Source of the DNA: a virus
Length of the DNA: 32,336 bases
Reading direction: 5' to 3' (one strand)
Virus record (IMG/VR): IMGVR_UViG_3300007541_000101
Location: 1-32,336 of that record
Part shown: piece after piece, positions 10,971-18,863 of the stretch
How positions within the stretch are numbered: the stretch's first letter is position 1
Layout of the letters: each line of letters opens with the position of its first letter
Translations under genes and position numbers: made by a program
The notes under the pieces: generated by a model
The model's input: the letters and a program-made list of their open reading frames with translations, nothing else
Told to the model about the DNA's origin: nothing
Databases searched by the model: none

Positions 10971-11264
10971 CTACTGCTCCTGTGTGCCTCTATCGACCAA
11001 TGGCAGCGCCCTGTTCAGCGCCTGCCGCCTCTGTTCGCAGCCGCAGTCTGTGCTGCCAGTCGTGGCCTCGGCCACCTTGGCCGCCGCCCAGGCCACGCCT
11101 GTGGCGCTGGTGATGCGGTGCAGTATGTCGCCCATGCCACGGGCTGGCCCGCTGTAGTGCTGGCATGACATGCACCGCTCGGCGGTGGCCTCGCCCTGGC
11201 CAGCCGACTCGTTGCGGCAGCTGCCGCACAGCTGCCACCTGCAGAGGCTAGCCGAATGACACAC
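10971..11264 (-). CDS. Small multi-cysteine (zinc-finger-like) protein
   Basis: The 97-residue product starts at a GTG (11264) with GGAGG five bases upstream, overlapping the previous gene by 17 bases. It contains CRWQLCGSC, then CMSC, and later DCGC, which could bind one or two zinc ions. The middle (ILHRITSATGVAWAAAKVAE) is a hydrophobic helix. Small Cys-cluster proteins next to tail-tip genes are known in some phages, but I recognise no family here. Confidence 0.6.
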   Translation of the reverse strand: MCHSASLCRWQLCGSCRNESAGQGEATAERCMSCQHYSGPARGMGDILHRITSATGVAWAAAKVAEATTGSTDCGCEQRRQALNRALPLVDRGTQEQ

Positions 11265-12054
11265 TTGCGCCTCCCGTGAAATCGTCTCGCGCGATGCATG
11301 GCGAGTATGAGCTCAAATTGCCCAGCAGCACATTTGAGTTGTTGACGCCCAGGTTGCCGATGTAGTTGAACGGATTGCAGCCGCCATCGGCTGGCCCCTG
11401 GCATGGCTGGTTGGGTGCGCAGTCACCAGCCCTGAACCCACCGCTGCCAAGCAGGTCGAGCTGTATCTGCTGCGTGTTCGTGCCGTCGCCACACAGGTTG
11501 AAGCTTGTGATTTGCTGCGAGCCCGTGCCATTGCCCCGGACATTGAATGCCCAGCTTCGAGGCTTGGGGCATTGGAACCCGCATTGACACCCGAAGGTAG
11601 GGTGAGGGAAGTCACATGTGCCGCAGGTGACGCGGCTCTCGGGCAGCAGGCTGCCGCCGCCGCTGATGACCGTGCTGGTGCAGAGCCTTGGGCTGCAGTC
11701 CGTGAAGTCCTCGTTCCACACCACATCGTAGGAGTCGGACACCAGGCTGTAGTACCAGCTGCCGGACAGGTCGTAGCGCACACCTTGACCCTGACCGAAC
11801 CCAGCCTGCACCAGCTGCCCTGTTGCGGTCAGGCCGATGGTGATGTGCGTGTCCCCGAAGACCTGCTCATTCGCCAGCGCTGGGTCGCAGCAGCCCAGCC
11901 CCTGCGAGATGTATGTGCCCTGCGCGGTGAGCGTGCATGTGGCAGGGAAGCTCTGCCAGTCGCTCGTGCCGAAGCAGGTCGCCTGGAAATCGTCGCAGTT
12001 GAACAGCAGCGGGCCGCCTGCGCAGCAGCAGCCGCTGGTGCGGCGCCTGCTCAT
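11248..12054 (-). CDS. Cysteine-rich tail-tip protein, unknown
   Basis: This 268-residue protein starts MSRRRTSGCCCAGGPLLFNC, overlapping the previous stop as ATGA. I count 20 cysteines, many in pairs or CxC patterns (GLGCCD, VTCGTC, GCQCGFQC), with Gly/Ser/Thr/Asn-rich beta sequence between them. There is no obvious signal peptide. Such cysteine density is unusual for a phage structural protein and suggests disulphides or metal sites in a surface-exposed tail component. The gene lies between two small tail-region genes, so a virion role is inferred. Confidence 0.6.
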   Translation of the reverse strand: MSRRRTSGCCCAGGPLLFNCDDFQATCFGTSDWQSFPATCTLTAQGTYISQGLGCCDPALANEQVFGDTHITIGLTATGQLVQAGFGQGQGVRYDLSGSWYYSLVSDSYDVVWNEDFTDCSPRLCTSTVISGGGSLLPESRVTCGTCDFPHPTFGCQCGFQCPKPRSWAFNVRGNGTGSQQITSFNLCGDGTNTQQIQLDLLGSGGFRAGDCAPNQPCQGPADGGCNPFNYIGNLGVNNSNVLLGNLSSYSPCIARDDFTGGASVSFG

Positions 12055-12416
12055 CCAACCTGCTCCTCGCCATACGCTGTGAGCGTTATGGCTGATGCGG
12101 CGCTGGCGCTGGCATAGAGCCTGTCTCCCAGCGCCATCGAGATGGGCTGGTCTACGATGACCGTGCTGCGTGCGGCAATGGCCACGCTGTACAGCAGCGC
12201 ATTGCCCTGCGTCGGGCTGGCCTTGGGCGGCACATGGTGGACGCTAACCGTGGCGCTGTTGGTGCTGCCGTTGCACAGCCACATGGTGCGCACCGTTGCC
12301 GTGTGCAGGCTGGGCGTCTCGTACAGGCTGGTGGCGTTGGTTGGCACCAGCTGCTGCACCAGCGGGCGTGGTGAGCTGTTGGAGCGGAAGAGCTGGTTGG
12401 TTGGGAATGAGCTCAT
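12051..12416 (-). CDS. Small beta-rich virion protein, unknown
   Basis: The 121-residue product starts MSSFPTNQLFRSNSSPRPLV at an ATGA overlap. After a Ser/Pro-rich N-terminus it shows a beta-sandwich pattern (ATVRTMWLCNGSTNSATVSV, YSVAIAARSTVIVDQPISMA, GDRLYASASAASAITLTAYG). The pattern is like small virion decoration or tail-attached proteins in other phages. The exact role is unknown. Confidence 0.6.
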   Translation of the reverse strand: MSSFPTNQLFRSNSSPRPLVQQLVPTNATSLYETPSLHTATVRTMWLCNGSTNSATVSVHHVPPKASPTQGNALLYSVAIAARSTVIVDQPISMALGDRLYASASAASAITLTAYGEEQVG

Positions 12417-13210
12417 GGCGGTGTGCAGGTTACGGTTAGCGTGTTACCCAAGCTGAAGTAGTGCAGGCCATTGGCGGTCTGACTCATCATCACCACGCAG
12501 CCATTCGCGACTCGAGCGTTGCGCTCGGTCACCAGGCCGCCAGCCGAACCGCCAGCGCCCACCACGCCATTGATCTCTGCGCCGTTGAACGCAGGGCCAT
12601 AGCAGCCCGTTCCACCAGTCAGCCTGCCGCAGCGCCCGCCTGGCAGCACCGTCCATTGGTAGTCGTTCTCCTGGTTGATGCGCGCCTCGTCCCAGGCATA
12701 CAGCCATTGATAGACGATGCCGTCAGTCCACGGTGTGCGCTGCTGGGCGCCCGTGATGATTGCGGGGAAGACATTGGCAGCAGGTGCAGCCACGCTCACC
12801 ACCAGCCACACGGACTGGCCGCCAGGGCGCGTGAGCTGCCGGAGCAGCACCACGCTGTCCTGCGCCAGCGGGCTGGTTTCTGTGCTGCCGAAGGTGGGCG
12901 GCTGGAACGCGGGTTCAAAGTCCTGCGTGCCCTGCGCGCCGCTGCTGGCGCCACCTTCGCGCACCTGCCAGCCCAATGCCGTCAGGGGAGACTGGGCCTC
13001 GGTGGGCACCACCTCCTCCCACTCCATCAGCCCTTCGCTGGTGCTGTCCAGTATGCGCGCCAGCAGGTAGCGCTGCGGCAGCTCACCCTCGCCTGGCATG
13101 CCAAGCAGCAACGGGCGCAGCCTGTCCAGCATGCTGAACGCATCATTGAGGTGCGACCACTCGAGCCGCCCAACCTGACCTGATGTGAAGCGTGGGAAGT
13201 CCATGCTCAC
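12413..13210 (-). CDS. Tail protein of unknown role
   Basis: The 265-residue protein starts at a GTG overlapping the previous stop (GTGA), with an in-frame ATG two codons later as alternative. The N-terminus (MDFPRFTSGQVGRLEWSHLN, DAFSMLDRL) is helical, followed by beta-rich sequence and a C-terminus rich in Gly, Asn and Val. A WLYAWDEARINQENDYQWTV segment stands out. It lies between two other tail-region genes and is likely a tail-tip component. Confidence 0.6.
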   Translation of the reverse strand: MSMDFPRFTSGQVGRLEWSHLNDAFSMLDRLRPLLLGMPGEGELPQRYLLARILDSTSEGLMEWEEVVPTEAQSPLTALGWQVREGGASSGAQGTQDFEPAFQPPTFGSTETSPLAQDSVVLLRQLTRPGGQSVWLVVSVAAPAANVFPAIITGAQQRTPWTDGIVYQWLYAWDEARINQENDYQWTVLPGGRCGRLTGGTGCYGPAFNGAEINGVVGAGGSAGGLVTERNARVANGCVVMMSQTANGLHYFSLGNTLTVTCTPP

Positions 13211-14085
13211 CAGTTCCCGCTGATGGCGTCGAAGTTACTGAACTTGGGGAACGGCTGGCGCCACAGCACCTGCTTGGCCCTGTCCTTCCCGTCGCGCTCG
13301 GCAGTCGGAATCTTGCCTGTGCTGTCTCTGTCAGGGTATTGAATCAGGTGGTAGTCATCCGCCTCCTGTATGCGGTGCTGCACCGTGTACAGGTTGACGC
13401 CCACGCGCCGGACATTGCAGCCGATGTACAGCGCCTTGCCCTTGACGATGCCGTACCAGGTCGAGCCGTTGCGCGTGCCACGGGCAGCACGCGCAGCCGT
13501 ATAGATGGCTGGCGGGCCGCCCGTGCTGGCAACGGTTTCAGAGATGAGGATGTCCGTGGTCAGTCGAACCACCGACAGCGGCACACCTTGAATGTCCACC
13601 TGCTTGCCGCCCGTGATGATGTTGGCGCCCTCGACTGCGCTGACGGCTCCGCCTGTCGGGTAGATGGGGTCTTGAATCCAACGGTCAACGAAGGTGGCGC
13701 TGATGTCCAGCGTCCACTCCACATAGCCTGGCTCCGCAGGCTGGGCGCCGCCCGTGTACTCGGCGTTCCGATATGTCCACACCACCACCCAATGGTCTGT
13801 GCCAGGCTCACGCGAAATGGCGTAGCTCTGCGCATACACATCAGTCTCGTCGGGGAACAGGTCGCCAGCCTCCGGCAGGTGCCACGGCTCAACGCCTGTA
13901 GACGGCACGCCCGTGCTGGCGGTGCCGAAGAGCTGCCGCACCTCGTATGGCGTCTCGAGTGCGCTGCCCATGACATTGGCGCTGTCCCACACCTTGAAGG
14001 TGCGAGTAGCCGTCACCTTGCCCTGGTCATACTGCCAGGTGCGGCTGCCCGCCTGCTCTTGGATAACGATGTTCGGAGTGGCCAT
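13207..14085 (-). CDS. Tail protein directly after the tape measure, distal-tail candidate
   Basis: The 292-residue product starts MATPNIVIQEQAGSRTWQYD; its ATG shares one base with the tape-measure stop. It is beta-rich with aromatic strands (TDHWVVVWTYRNAEYTG, GYVEWTLDISATFVDRW, YTVQHRIQEADDYHLIQYPD). In siphophages the gene after the tape measure usually encodes the distal tail or hub protein; that position is the basis for the call, since no motif is diagnostic. Confidence 0.55.
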   Translation of the reverse strand: MATPNIVIQEQAGSRTWQYDQGKVTATRTFKVWDSANVMGSALETPYEVRQLFGTASTGVPSTGVEPWHLPEAGDLFPDETDVYAQSYAISREPGTDHWVVVWTYRNAEYTGGAQPAEPGYVEWTLDISATFVDRWIQDPIYPTGGAVSAVEGANIITGGKQVDIQGVPLSVVRLTTDILISETVASTGGPPAIYTAARAARGTRNGSTWYGIVKGKALYIGCNVRRVGVNLYTVQHRIQEADDYHLIQYPDRDSTGKIPTAERDGKDRAKQVLWRQPFPKFSNFDAISGNW

Positions 14086-15275
14086 TATGCGAAGCCTCCT
14101 GTGCCGCCAGCCGCCGCCATTTTTTCGGTGGCCCGCATGGTGCGCTCCTGCACCTCGCGCTGCCGGAGCTTGGGGTACGGGTCGAATGTGAACGCACCCA
14201 GGGCCGTGGTGGCAGAGCTGGTCTGCGCCACGCTATCAGCTACGGCCCTGTCCGTCTCGGCCTGCTTGGCGGCCAGCTGTTCCTCAAGCTCGTACAGGCT
14301 GGTCAGAGCCTCGCGCTCGTCCTGGGACTGCGCGTCACGCAGCCTGGCCTGGTGCTCGAGGGCACGCATGGCCTGCGCCTGCTCGAGCTGCGCAGCGCGC
14401 GCTGCCTGGGCGTCGGTGCTGGCAATGGCGTCCACATACTTCAGCTCCACCTGCCGCATGGCCAGCGCGTCCTCGAGCGCCTGCACCTTGGCCAGTTGCG
14501 ACTCCTCTTCCTTGGCGGCCTGCTTGGCCGCAGCCTCGGCCTGCTTGGCCGCAGCCTCGGCCTGCTTGGCGTCCTGCTCGTCAAGCTTGTCCAGCTGTGC
14601 CTGCGCCTGCAGCTCAATCATGCGCAGCTGGCGCGCATGCCGCTCCTCAATCAGCACGCGCTCCTGGTCGCTCATCTCGCGGGCCATCTCGAACTGCAGG
14701 TCGTAGTACAGCTGCTGCGCCTTGGCCTGCGCCTCGGCAACCACAGCCGCGCGCTCGTCGCCAGCCGCGCGCACCTTGGCCACCTCCTCCTCCAGCCGCA
14801 TTCTGTAGTCCGCGTTGCGCAGGGCCAGCACGCGCTCTGCCTCGGCACGCGCCTCGGCCTCGCGTTCGGCGGCCATGGTCAGCCTGCTGGCGCGGGCAGC
14901 GGCCTCCAGCTCACGCATGTGTTCAGCCGCCTTGTCGGCTGCGCCAGCCGTGGCGTCGTAGATGGCCTCGCCCAGGTCAACGAACGCACCCGCGAAGGGT
15001 ATCGTCTTGAACATGTCCAGCAGCGCCTCGGGCGTTTCCTTGTCGCTGCGCAGGAACCCAGCCATGCCCTTGGCCAGGGTGGCTGCAATCATTGGCCCTG
15101 CCAGCGTGCCCATGACGCCGCGCGCCTGCTCGGTGAACTTGCCACCGAAGTCATAGCCGAAGCTCTTGCCCGCCTCGCCGCCCGCCTTGACGCTCTTGGC
15201 CTTGGCCTCCTCGAGACCCTTGTCGAGCATGCTGGTGCGCGCCGCGATGTCGATGTAGACGCTGCCTGCCAGCAT
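14085..15275 (-). CDS. Tape measure protein (short)
   Basis: The 396-residue protein starts MLAGSVYIDIAARTSMLDKG and lies between the frameshifted tail chaperone and tail-tip genes, the standard position. A Gly/Ala hydrophobic segment at about residues 53-75 (MGTLAGPMIAATLAKGMAGF) is typical. From about residue 115 to 350 it is a long coiled coil rich in Ala, Glu, Gln and Arg. Tape measures set tail length at roughly 1.5 angstrom per residue, which would give a tail of about 60 nm, short for a siphovirus. A 21-base tandem repeat lies in the coiled coil. Confidence 0.8.
   Translation of the reverse strand: MLAGSVYIDIAARTSMLDKGLEEAKAKSVKAGGEAGKSFGYDFGGKFTEQARGVMGTLAGPMIAATLAKGMAGFLRSDKETPEALLDMFKTIPFAGAFVDLGEAIYDATAGAADKAAEHMRELEAAARASRLTMAAEREAEARAEAERVLALRNADYRMRLEEEVAKVRAAGDERAAVVAEAQAKAQQLYYDLQFEMAREMSDQERVLIEERHARQLRMIELQAQAQLDKLDEQDAKQAEAAAKQAEAAAKQAAKEEESQLAKVQALEDALAMRQVELKYVDAIASTDAQAARAAQLEQAQAMRALEHQARLRDAQSQDEREALTSLYELEEQLAAKQAETDRAVADSVAQTSSATTALGAFTFDPYPKLRQREVQERTMRATEKMAAAGGTGGFA
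14511..14574. repeat. 21-base tandem repeat in the tape-measure gene
   Basis: The unit containing GCCTGCTTGGCCGCAGCCTC (plus strand) occurs twice in full with a third partial copy. It encodes the heptad KQAEAAA in the coiled coil. Whole-heptad repeats keep the coil register and are a plausible route for changing tail length. Confidence 0.7.
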
Positions 15276-15277
15276 GG

Positions 15278-15879
15278 TCAGCCCTGCTCCTGCAGCCAGC
15301 GCTCAACATAGTCTCGGCACGCATCGTCGCTGGCGTTGCTGCGCACCAGGCGCCCCTGGCGCACAATGGCAAGCAGGCCATTGAACTCCGCGACAGGCAG
15401 CCCCATCGGGTCAGGCACGGCGCCCTGCGTGTTCAGCAGGTGCGCCTCTGTCAGCCAGTCCCGCTGCCGCTCACGCCCGCGCGCGAGCGGCTCACCCATT
15501 TTCCCTCGGCGTCCGACCACTCGAACCCAAGCAGCTGCAGCGCAATGTGCGTGAGGTCATCCGGCGACAGCGCTGCCGCGATGGCCGTGGCCCGCACCTG
15601 GTCGCCCTCGAGCGCGCACAGCAGAATCTCGTAGGCGCCCTCGAGCTGGAACGCCCAGCGAATCAGCCAGCTGGTCAGCATGGCCTGCTCACGCACCTCG
15701 GCTGCGCGCCGCATCAGCTCGTCGGCAGGCAGCTCGGCGGCACGCCCATCGGCAATGGTGGCATCAGCCATGCGGCGCGCCAGCAGGCGCTGCATGCCAA
15801 CCAGCTCACGCACGCACAGGGGCCGCAGCAGGAGCGGCCCGTCGGGCAGGTCTACGGGCACATGGCCGATGGCCGTCAT
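15278..15879 (-). CDS. Tail assembly chaperone, long form made by programmed -1 frameshift
   Basis: The long form combines codons 1-127 of the frame starting at 15879 with 73 codons of the -1 frame ending at 15278, about 200 residues in total. The switch is predicted at GGGAAAA (15505-15499), where both tRNAs can re-pair: GGA-AAA to GGG-AAA. The -1 frame then reads MGEPLARGRERQRDWLTEAH... to LQEQG. This is the gpG/gpGT organisation of lambda-like tails: the long form helps recruit tail tube and tape measure and is absent from the mature virion. It lies directly upstream of the tape measure as expected. Confidence 0.85.
15451..15879 (-). CDS. Tail assembly chaperone, short form (gpG-like)
   Basis: The 142-residue zero-frame product starts MTAIGHVPVDLPDGPLLLRP at an ATGA overlap with the preceding gene. 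It is helical (RELVGMQRLLARRMADATIA, AMLTSWLIRWAFQLEGAYEI), with the LLGFEWSD segment just before the slip site. The last 15 residues (from W128) are made only when ribosomes do not slip. Its role in tail assembly is inferred from position and the conserved frameshift organisation. Confidence 0.8.
   Translation of the reverse strand: MTAIGHVPVDLPDGPLLLRPLCVRELVGMQRLLARRMADATIADGRAAELPADELMRRAAEVREQAMLTSWLIRWAFQLEGAYEILLCALEGDQVRATAIAAALSPDDLTHIALQLLGFEWSDAEGKWVSRSRAGVSGSGTG
15466..15505 (-). promoter_or_regulatory. Programmed -1 frameshift signal: slippery heptamer and stem-loop
   Basis: On the minus strand G-GGA-AAA (15505-15499) is in the correct zero frame. It is followed by the 7-base spacer TGGGTGA and a stem GCCGCTC (15491-15485) pairing with GAGCGGC (15472-15466) around a 12-base loop. 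Lambda uses GGGAAAG in the same gene pair. Heptamer, frame, spacer and stem are all as required for efficient -1 slipping. Confidence 0.85.
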
Positions 15880-16124
15880 GGCACCACCACCTGCGTGGCC
15901 GCCTTGGCAATGTCCTCGAATCTCCGGCAGTCCGTGTCACGCACCTGCGCGCGCAGGCGTCCAAGAGATGCACGCGCACGCTGTATGGCTGTGGACGGGT
16001 CGATGCTGCCAGGCGAGACGCGGCGCGCAACCACGCCACCATCATGCATGGTGAACCGCACGCACCAGTCGCGCGTGCTGGGGGCCACCAGCTGCGCGGC
16101 GAGAATGGCGTTGAACTGACTCAT
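15876..16124 (-). CDS. Small tail-module protein between tail tube and chaperone, unknown
   Basis: The 82-residue product starts MSQFNAILAAQLVAPSTRDW at an ATG overlapping the tail-tube stop (ATGA) and ends over the chaperone start (ATGA). It has a beta-rich N-terminal half (CVRFTMHDGGVVARRVSPG) and a helical C-terminal half (STAIQRARASLGRLRAQVRD). No family was recognised; position suggests a tail-assembly accessory. Confidence 0.6.
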   Translation of the reverse strand: MSQFNAILAAQLVAPSTRDWCVRFTMHDGGVVARRVSPGSIDPSTAIQRARASLGRLRAQVRDTDCRRFEDIAKAATQVVVP

Positions 16125-16558
16125 GTCAGGTTGGTAGACCACACCACGGTGGGGCCGTTGCTGTCGTTGAGCTCGAAGTTGAGCGTCAGGGTGGCGTCAC
16201 CGTTCTTGTCCGTGTTGAACGCCAGGCTGCTGAACAGCGCGTCGAAGGTGAGGTTGGCAGCTGACTGCGAGGCCGTGCCACCGTAGCACGACAGCACCAG
16301 CGTGCCGCCCAGCTGCTTGTTCGTCAGGTCTGTGTTATTGCCGAACGGCGACCCGTCAGAATCGCCAACGGACGGCACGCCCGCCAGGCTGCCCGTGATG
16401 TCAAGCACGCCCAGGCGGCGCGTCTTCGCAGCGTGCGCGAAGCCTGTGGTGTCGCTGCTCGTGTAGGCCACATTGGCTGACCACACCTTGACATTGAGAG
16501 CGTAGTTCGAGGGCAGGTCGACCAGCCCGTCATTTCCAACCGTGTAGATGGTGGCCAT
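16121..16558 (-). CDS. Major tail (tube) protein
   Basis: The 145-residue protein starts MATIYTVGNDGLVDLPSNYA after an AGGAGA site. It is a single beta-rich domain with strands such as LNVKVWSANVAYTS, GTLVLSCYGGTASQSAANLT and NGDATLTLNFELNDSNGPTV. Size, composition and position (after the tail-terminator gene, before the chaperone pair) match siphophage tail-tube proteins, which stack as hexamers around the tape measure. It is at the small end for the family. Confidence 0.75.
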   Translation of the reverse strand: MATIYTVGNDGLVDLPSNYALNVKVWSANVAYTSSDTTGFAHAAKTRRLGVLDITGSLAGVPSVGDSDGSPFGNNTDLTNKQLGGTLVLSCYGGTASQSAANLTFDALFSSLAFNTDKNGDATLTLNFELNDSNGPTVVWSTNLT

Positions 16559-16567
16559 GTGTGTCTC

Positions 16568-16972
16568 CTACAGTAGCGTGGCACGCAGCTCGTACTCGTC
16601 TTCAATCAGCCAGGCGTCATCATCCTGCTGCGGCACACCTTGTCGCCGGAGCCTTGTGGTGACGCGGTCGTGTCCTGCCAGGGTGGCCGTCCACCCATCC
16701 AGCAGCGCCTTGAGGCGGGTCTGCGCTGACGCCAGGTCACCCGTGGTATCGGCAGAATCGTACATGCGGAACAGGATGCCCAGCACCAGCTCGTAGCCCG
16801 CGCTGGTTCTGTCGCTGCGGTCTGTGGTGACCTCGTACACGCACACGGGCAGGGCGCAGTCGCTTGGCGCCTGGGTGGCGTACACGCGGCCATCAAAGAC
16901 ATAGGCGAACCCGCCAGCTGTGTTCGAGCTGGAGATGCGGGTGCGCAGCGCTGTCAGCACGGCCATGCTCAT
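16568..16972 (-). CDS. Tail terminator-like protein
   Basis: The 134-residue product starts at an ATG overlapping the previous stop (ATGA, 16972-16969). It contains strands and helices in the order of gpU-type terminators: AVLTALRTRISSSNTAGG, ALPVCVYEVTTDRSDRTSAG, YELVLGILFRMYDS, then RLKALLDGWT. Such proteins cap the tail tube and bind the head connector. The call rests on order in the cluster and on secondary-structure pattern. Confidence 0.65.
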   Translation of the reverse strand: MSMAVLTALRTRISSSNTAGGFAYVFDGRVYATQAPSDCALPVCVYEVTTDRSDRTSAGYELVLGILFRMYDSADTTGDLASAQTRLKALLDGWTATLAGHDRVTTRLRRQGVPQQDDDAWLIEDEYELRATLL

Positions 16973-17439
16973 CCTAGCCTCGCCACCCTTCGCATGGCGC
17001 GCGCCATTGTCGGCTCGAACAGGTCGCGCACGGCCTCGATGGTGGGCTTGATGTATGGCCGCGCGCGCACCCGCCCGAAGTTCCCTTCGATGCGCGCATA
17101 GCGCACAGGGCTGCCCAGCTGCATGCCGATGCGGTCAGGCGTGCTGTACTTGCGCACCTTGGCGCCCGTCGGCCCGCCAATCTGCCAGCTGCGCCGGAGG
17201 GTGCCTGTGTTGACCGCAGGCGGCTGCCCTGGCGCACTCGCCTGGTGCAGCCCCTGCTTGCGCATGGTCTTCGCACCCTTGCGGCCCTTGCCGATTCTGT
17301 AGATGCGGCCCGTGCCAGGCTTGCCGAGCTGCACCTTGAGCGCACGCTCAACGACCAGCAGGTAGGCGTTGACACCTTGCGTGATGGCCCAGCGCATTTG
17401 ACTGGTGGCCTGCGGGTTGCCACGCCACTCGACGCTCAT
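16969..17439 (-). CDS. HK97 gp10-like head-tail joining/tail completion protein
   Basis: The 156-residue protein starts MSVEWRGNPQATSQMRWAIT, overlapping the previous stop as ATGA. It shows the HK97-gp10 signature: an N-terminal helix, a basic loop, NTGTLRRSWQI, then SPVRYARIEGNFGRVRARPY with an IKPTIEAVRDLF helix. Proteins of this family sit at the head-tail interface. Neighbouring connector and terminator genes fit. Confidence 0.8.
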   Translation of the reverse strand: MSVEWRGNPQATSQMRWAITQGVNAYLLVVERALKVQLGKPGTGRIYRIGKGRKGAKTMRKQGLHQASAPGQPPAVNTGTLRRSWQIGGPTGAKVRKYSTPDRIGMQLGSPVRYARIEGNFGRVRARPYIKPTIEAVRDLFEPTMARAMRRVARLG

Positions 17440-17807
17440 GCCAGCACCTCCGGCGGCGGCACGCGCACCGCGTCCACAATGGTGTGCGCATTGGGGTGGG
17501 TGGTCGCCAGGTCAGGCACGCGCACGCCTGTGACCCTGTACAGGTTGCAGCTGTTGCCCGTTGGCGGCTGCGCCACCAGGTCATCGGCCTGCACATCGAC
17601 GGCGCCGTTGAAGTAGATGACGGTGCCGCGCCGCAAGCTTGTGCGCCCCTGCGCCAGCTGCTCGGCACTCGAGCGCTCCTGCACGAATGCCTGGTGCGTG
17701 GTGCTGGTATAGCTCTTCGCCACCATGCCGTATGCGTCCACCGTGGTGGTGGGGCGCCGCAGCGCCACCTGCTTGCCCATGGTGGCAATGAGCGCAGCCA
17801 CGCTCAC
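17436..17807 (-). CDS. Head closure/stopper-like protein
   Basis: The 123-residue product starts MSVAALIATMGKQVALRRPT, overlapping the connector gene as ATGA. It has a small beta-barrel pattern typical of phage head-closure proteins (VDAYGMVAKSYTSTTHQAFV, RRGTVIYFNGAVDVQADDLV, NLYRVTGVRVPDL). It lies between the gp6-like connector and gp10-like protein, the normal location. Confidence 0.7.
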   Translation of the reverse strand: MSVAALIATMGKQVALRRPTTTVDAYGMVAKSYTSTTHQAFVQERSSAEQLAQGRTSLRRGTVIYFNGAVDVQADDLVAQPPTGNSCNLYRVTGVRVPDLATTHPNAHTIVDAVRVPPPEVLA

Positions 17808-18649
17808 CGAAGCCTCCTGTACGGCGCCAGCAGCTGGAACGCCTCGCGGTCAGCCTGCGCCCTGCCCTCGAGGCTGTAGCTGTAGTCGCCCAGGCTCTCG
17901 CTGGCCAGGCTGTAGTCGCGCGCCCTGCCGTAGTAGATGCCAGCCGCCAGCATGCGCGTGGCCTGTTCAATGTCGGGCGGCACCTCCTCGTAGCCTGCGT
18001 CGTAGTCGGCCACAATGGTCTGCTTGGCGCTGGGCCACCTGTAGCCGTCATCGGGGAACCCGCCTCCGGTGAGGTACACGATGCCACGGTCAATGTCTGC
18101 ACGGGTGTCCAGCTGCGCCTGGTCAGGGTAGGTCAGCGTGGCCGTGGCGTTGAGCAGGTCGCGCCCAGCGAATCGGTGCATGTACTTGACCAGGCAGTTC
18201 GATGCCAGCGTGGCGCTGAAACCCGTCTGCTGGTTGATCCAGGCCACCAGCAGCTGGCTGGTTGGCACCTGATTGTGGTTGCGGTGCGACACCGTTTCGT
18301 TGCCGTCGGCGTCAACCCGCGTCAGGCAGAACTCGTTCTCCCGCATGGTCACCGTCGCCAGCACATCGGTGCTGACGGTGCTGCTGATGGTCAGCGCCGC
18401 CAGGCGCCCGCTGCCCAGGTAGTGGACATGGCCGATGGGCGCCCAGCGCAACAGCACCGCACCCTCGCCTCCAGCCGTTGTCCACTCAATGACGCGGCGC
18501 TGCACCACCTTGCGGCGCAGGTAGCTCTCAACCTGGTATGTGGCGGCGTCAATGGCCTGCTCGAGCTGCGTGTCGTTGTCCGACACGGTTATGCCCAGCG
18601 TGGCCTTGAGGTCAGCCAGGGAGATGATGGCATACTGGTCAACGGCCAC
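17804..18649 (-). CDS. Head-tail connector (gp6-like)
   Basis: The 281-residue protein starts MAVDQYAIISLADLKATLGI, with DNDTQLEQAIDAATYQVESY forming the N-terminal helices of gp6/gp15-type connectors. The middle has a beta-rich insertion (GHVHYLGSGRLAALTISST) and the C-terminus shows the helix IEQATRMLAAGIYYGRARDY. This family forms a ring under the portal. It is longer than HK97 gp6, due to the inserted beta segment. Confidence 0.75.
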   Translation of the reverse strand: MAVDQYAIISLADLKATLGITVSDNDTQLEQAIDAATYQVESYLRRKVVQRRVIEWTTAGGEGAVLLRWAPIGHVHYLGSGRLAALTISSTVSTDVLATVTMRENEFCLTRVDADGNETVSHRNHNQVPTSQLLVAWINQQTGFSATLASNCLVKYMHRFAGRDLLNATATLTYPDQAQLDTRADIDRGIVYLTGGGFPDDGYRWPSAKQTIVADYDAGYEEVPPDIEQATRMLAAGIYYGRARDYSLASESLGDYSYSLEGRAQADREAFQLLAPYRRLR

Positions 18650-18863
18650 GCGGCGCCCTCCTGCGTGGTTTCATCGGCTTGACGGCTGGTTCTGTTGCGG
18701 CTGGCGTCTGCGCAGGGCCGCTGGGTGCCAGTATGCGCAGCACGCCCATGGCAGCGAACCGCTCGGCCAGCTCCTTGCGCATGACCACCGTGGCGCCCAC
18801 GCGGTGCATGTTCCAGGGGCGCACCACCAGCACCACCACCATGGGCTCGGCTACGGGTTCCAT
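18639..18863 (-). CDS. Small basic-tailed protein between glycosyltransferase and connector genes
   Basis: The 74-residue product starts MEPVAEPMVVVLVVRPWNMH; the ATG overlaps the preceding gene by 13 bases. A short alpha/beta domain (MVVVLVVRPWNMHRVGATVV, MRKELAERFAAMGVLRIL) is followed by a Pro/Ala/Lys/Arg-rich tail ending PRRRAPRGR. It may be a small structural or DNA-contacting head protein; no family was recognised. Confidence 0.55.
   Translation of the reverse strand: MEPVAEPMVVVLVVRPWNMHRVGATVVMRKELAERFAAMGVLRILAPSGPAQTPAATEPAVKPMKPRRRAPRGR

Noticed and set aside
9801-11168. 455-codon open frame on the plus strand
   Set aside because: It is antisense to the tail protein with the carbohydrate-binding-like domain and has shadow composition.
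13192-14706. 504-codon open frame on the plus strand
   Set aside because: It is antisense to tail genes; its Ser/Cys-rich end merely mirrors the Ala/Glu coiled coil of the tape measure.
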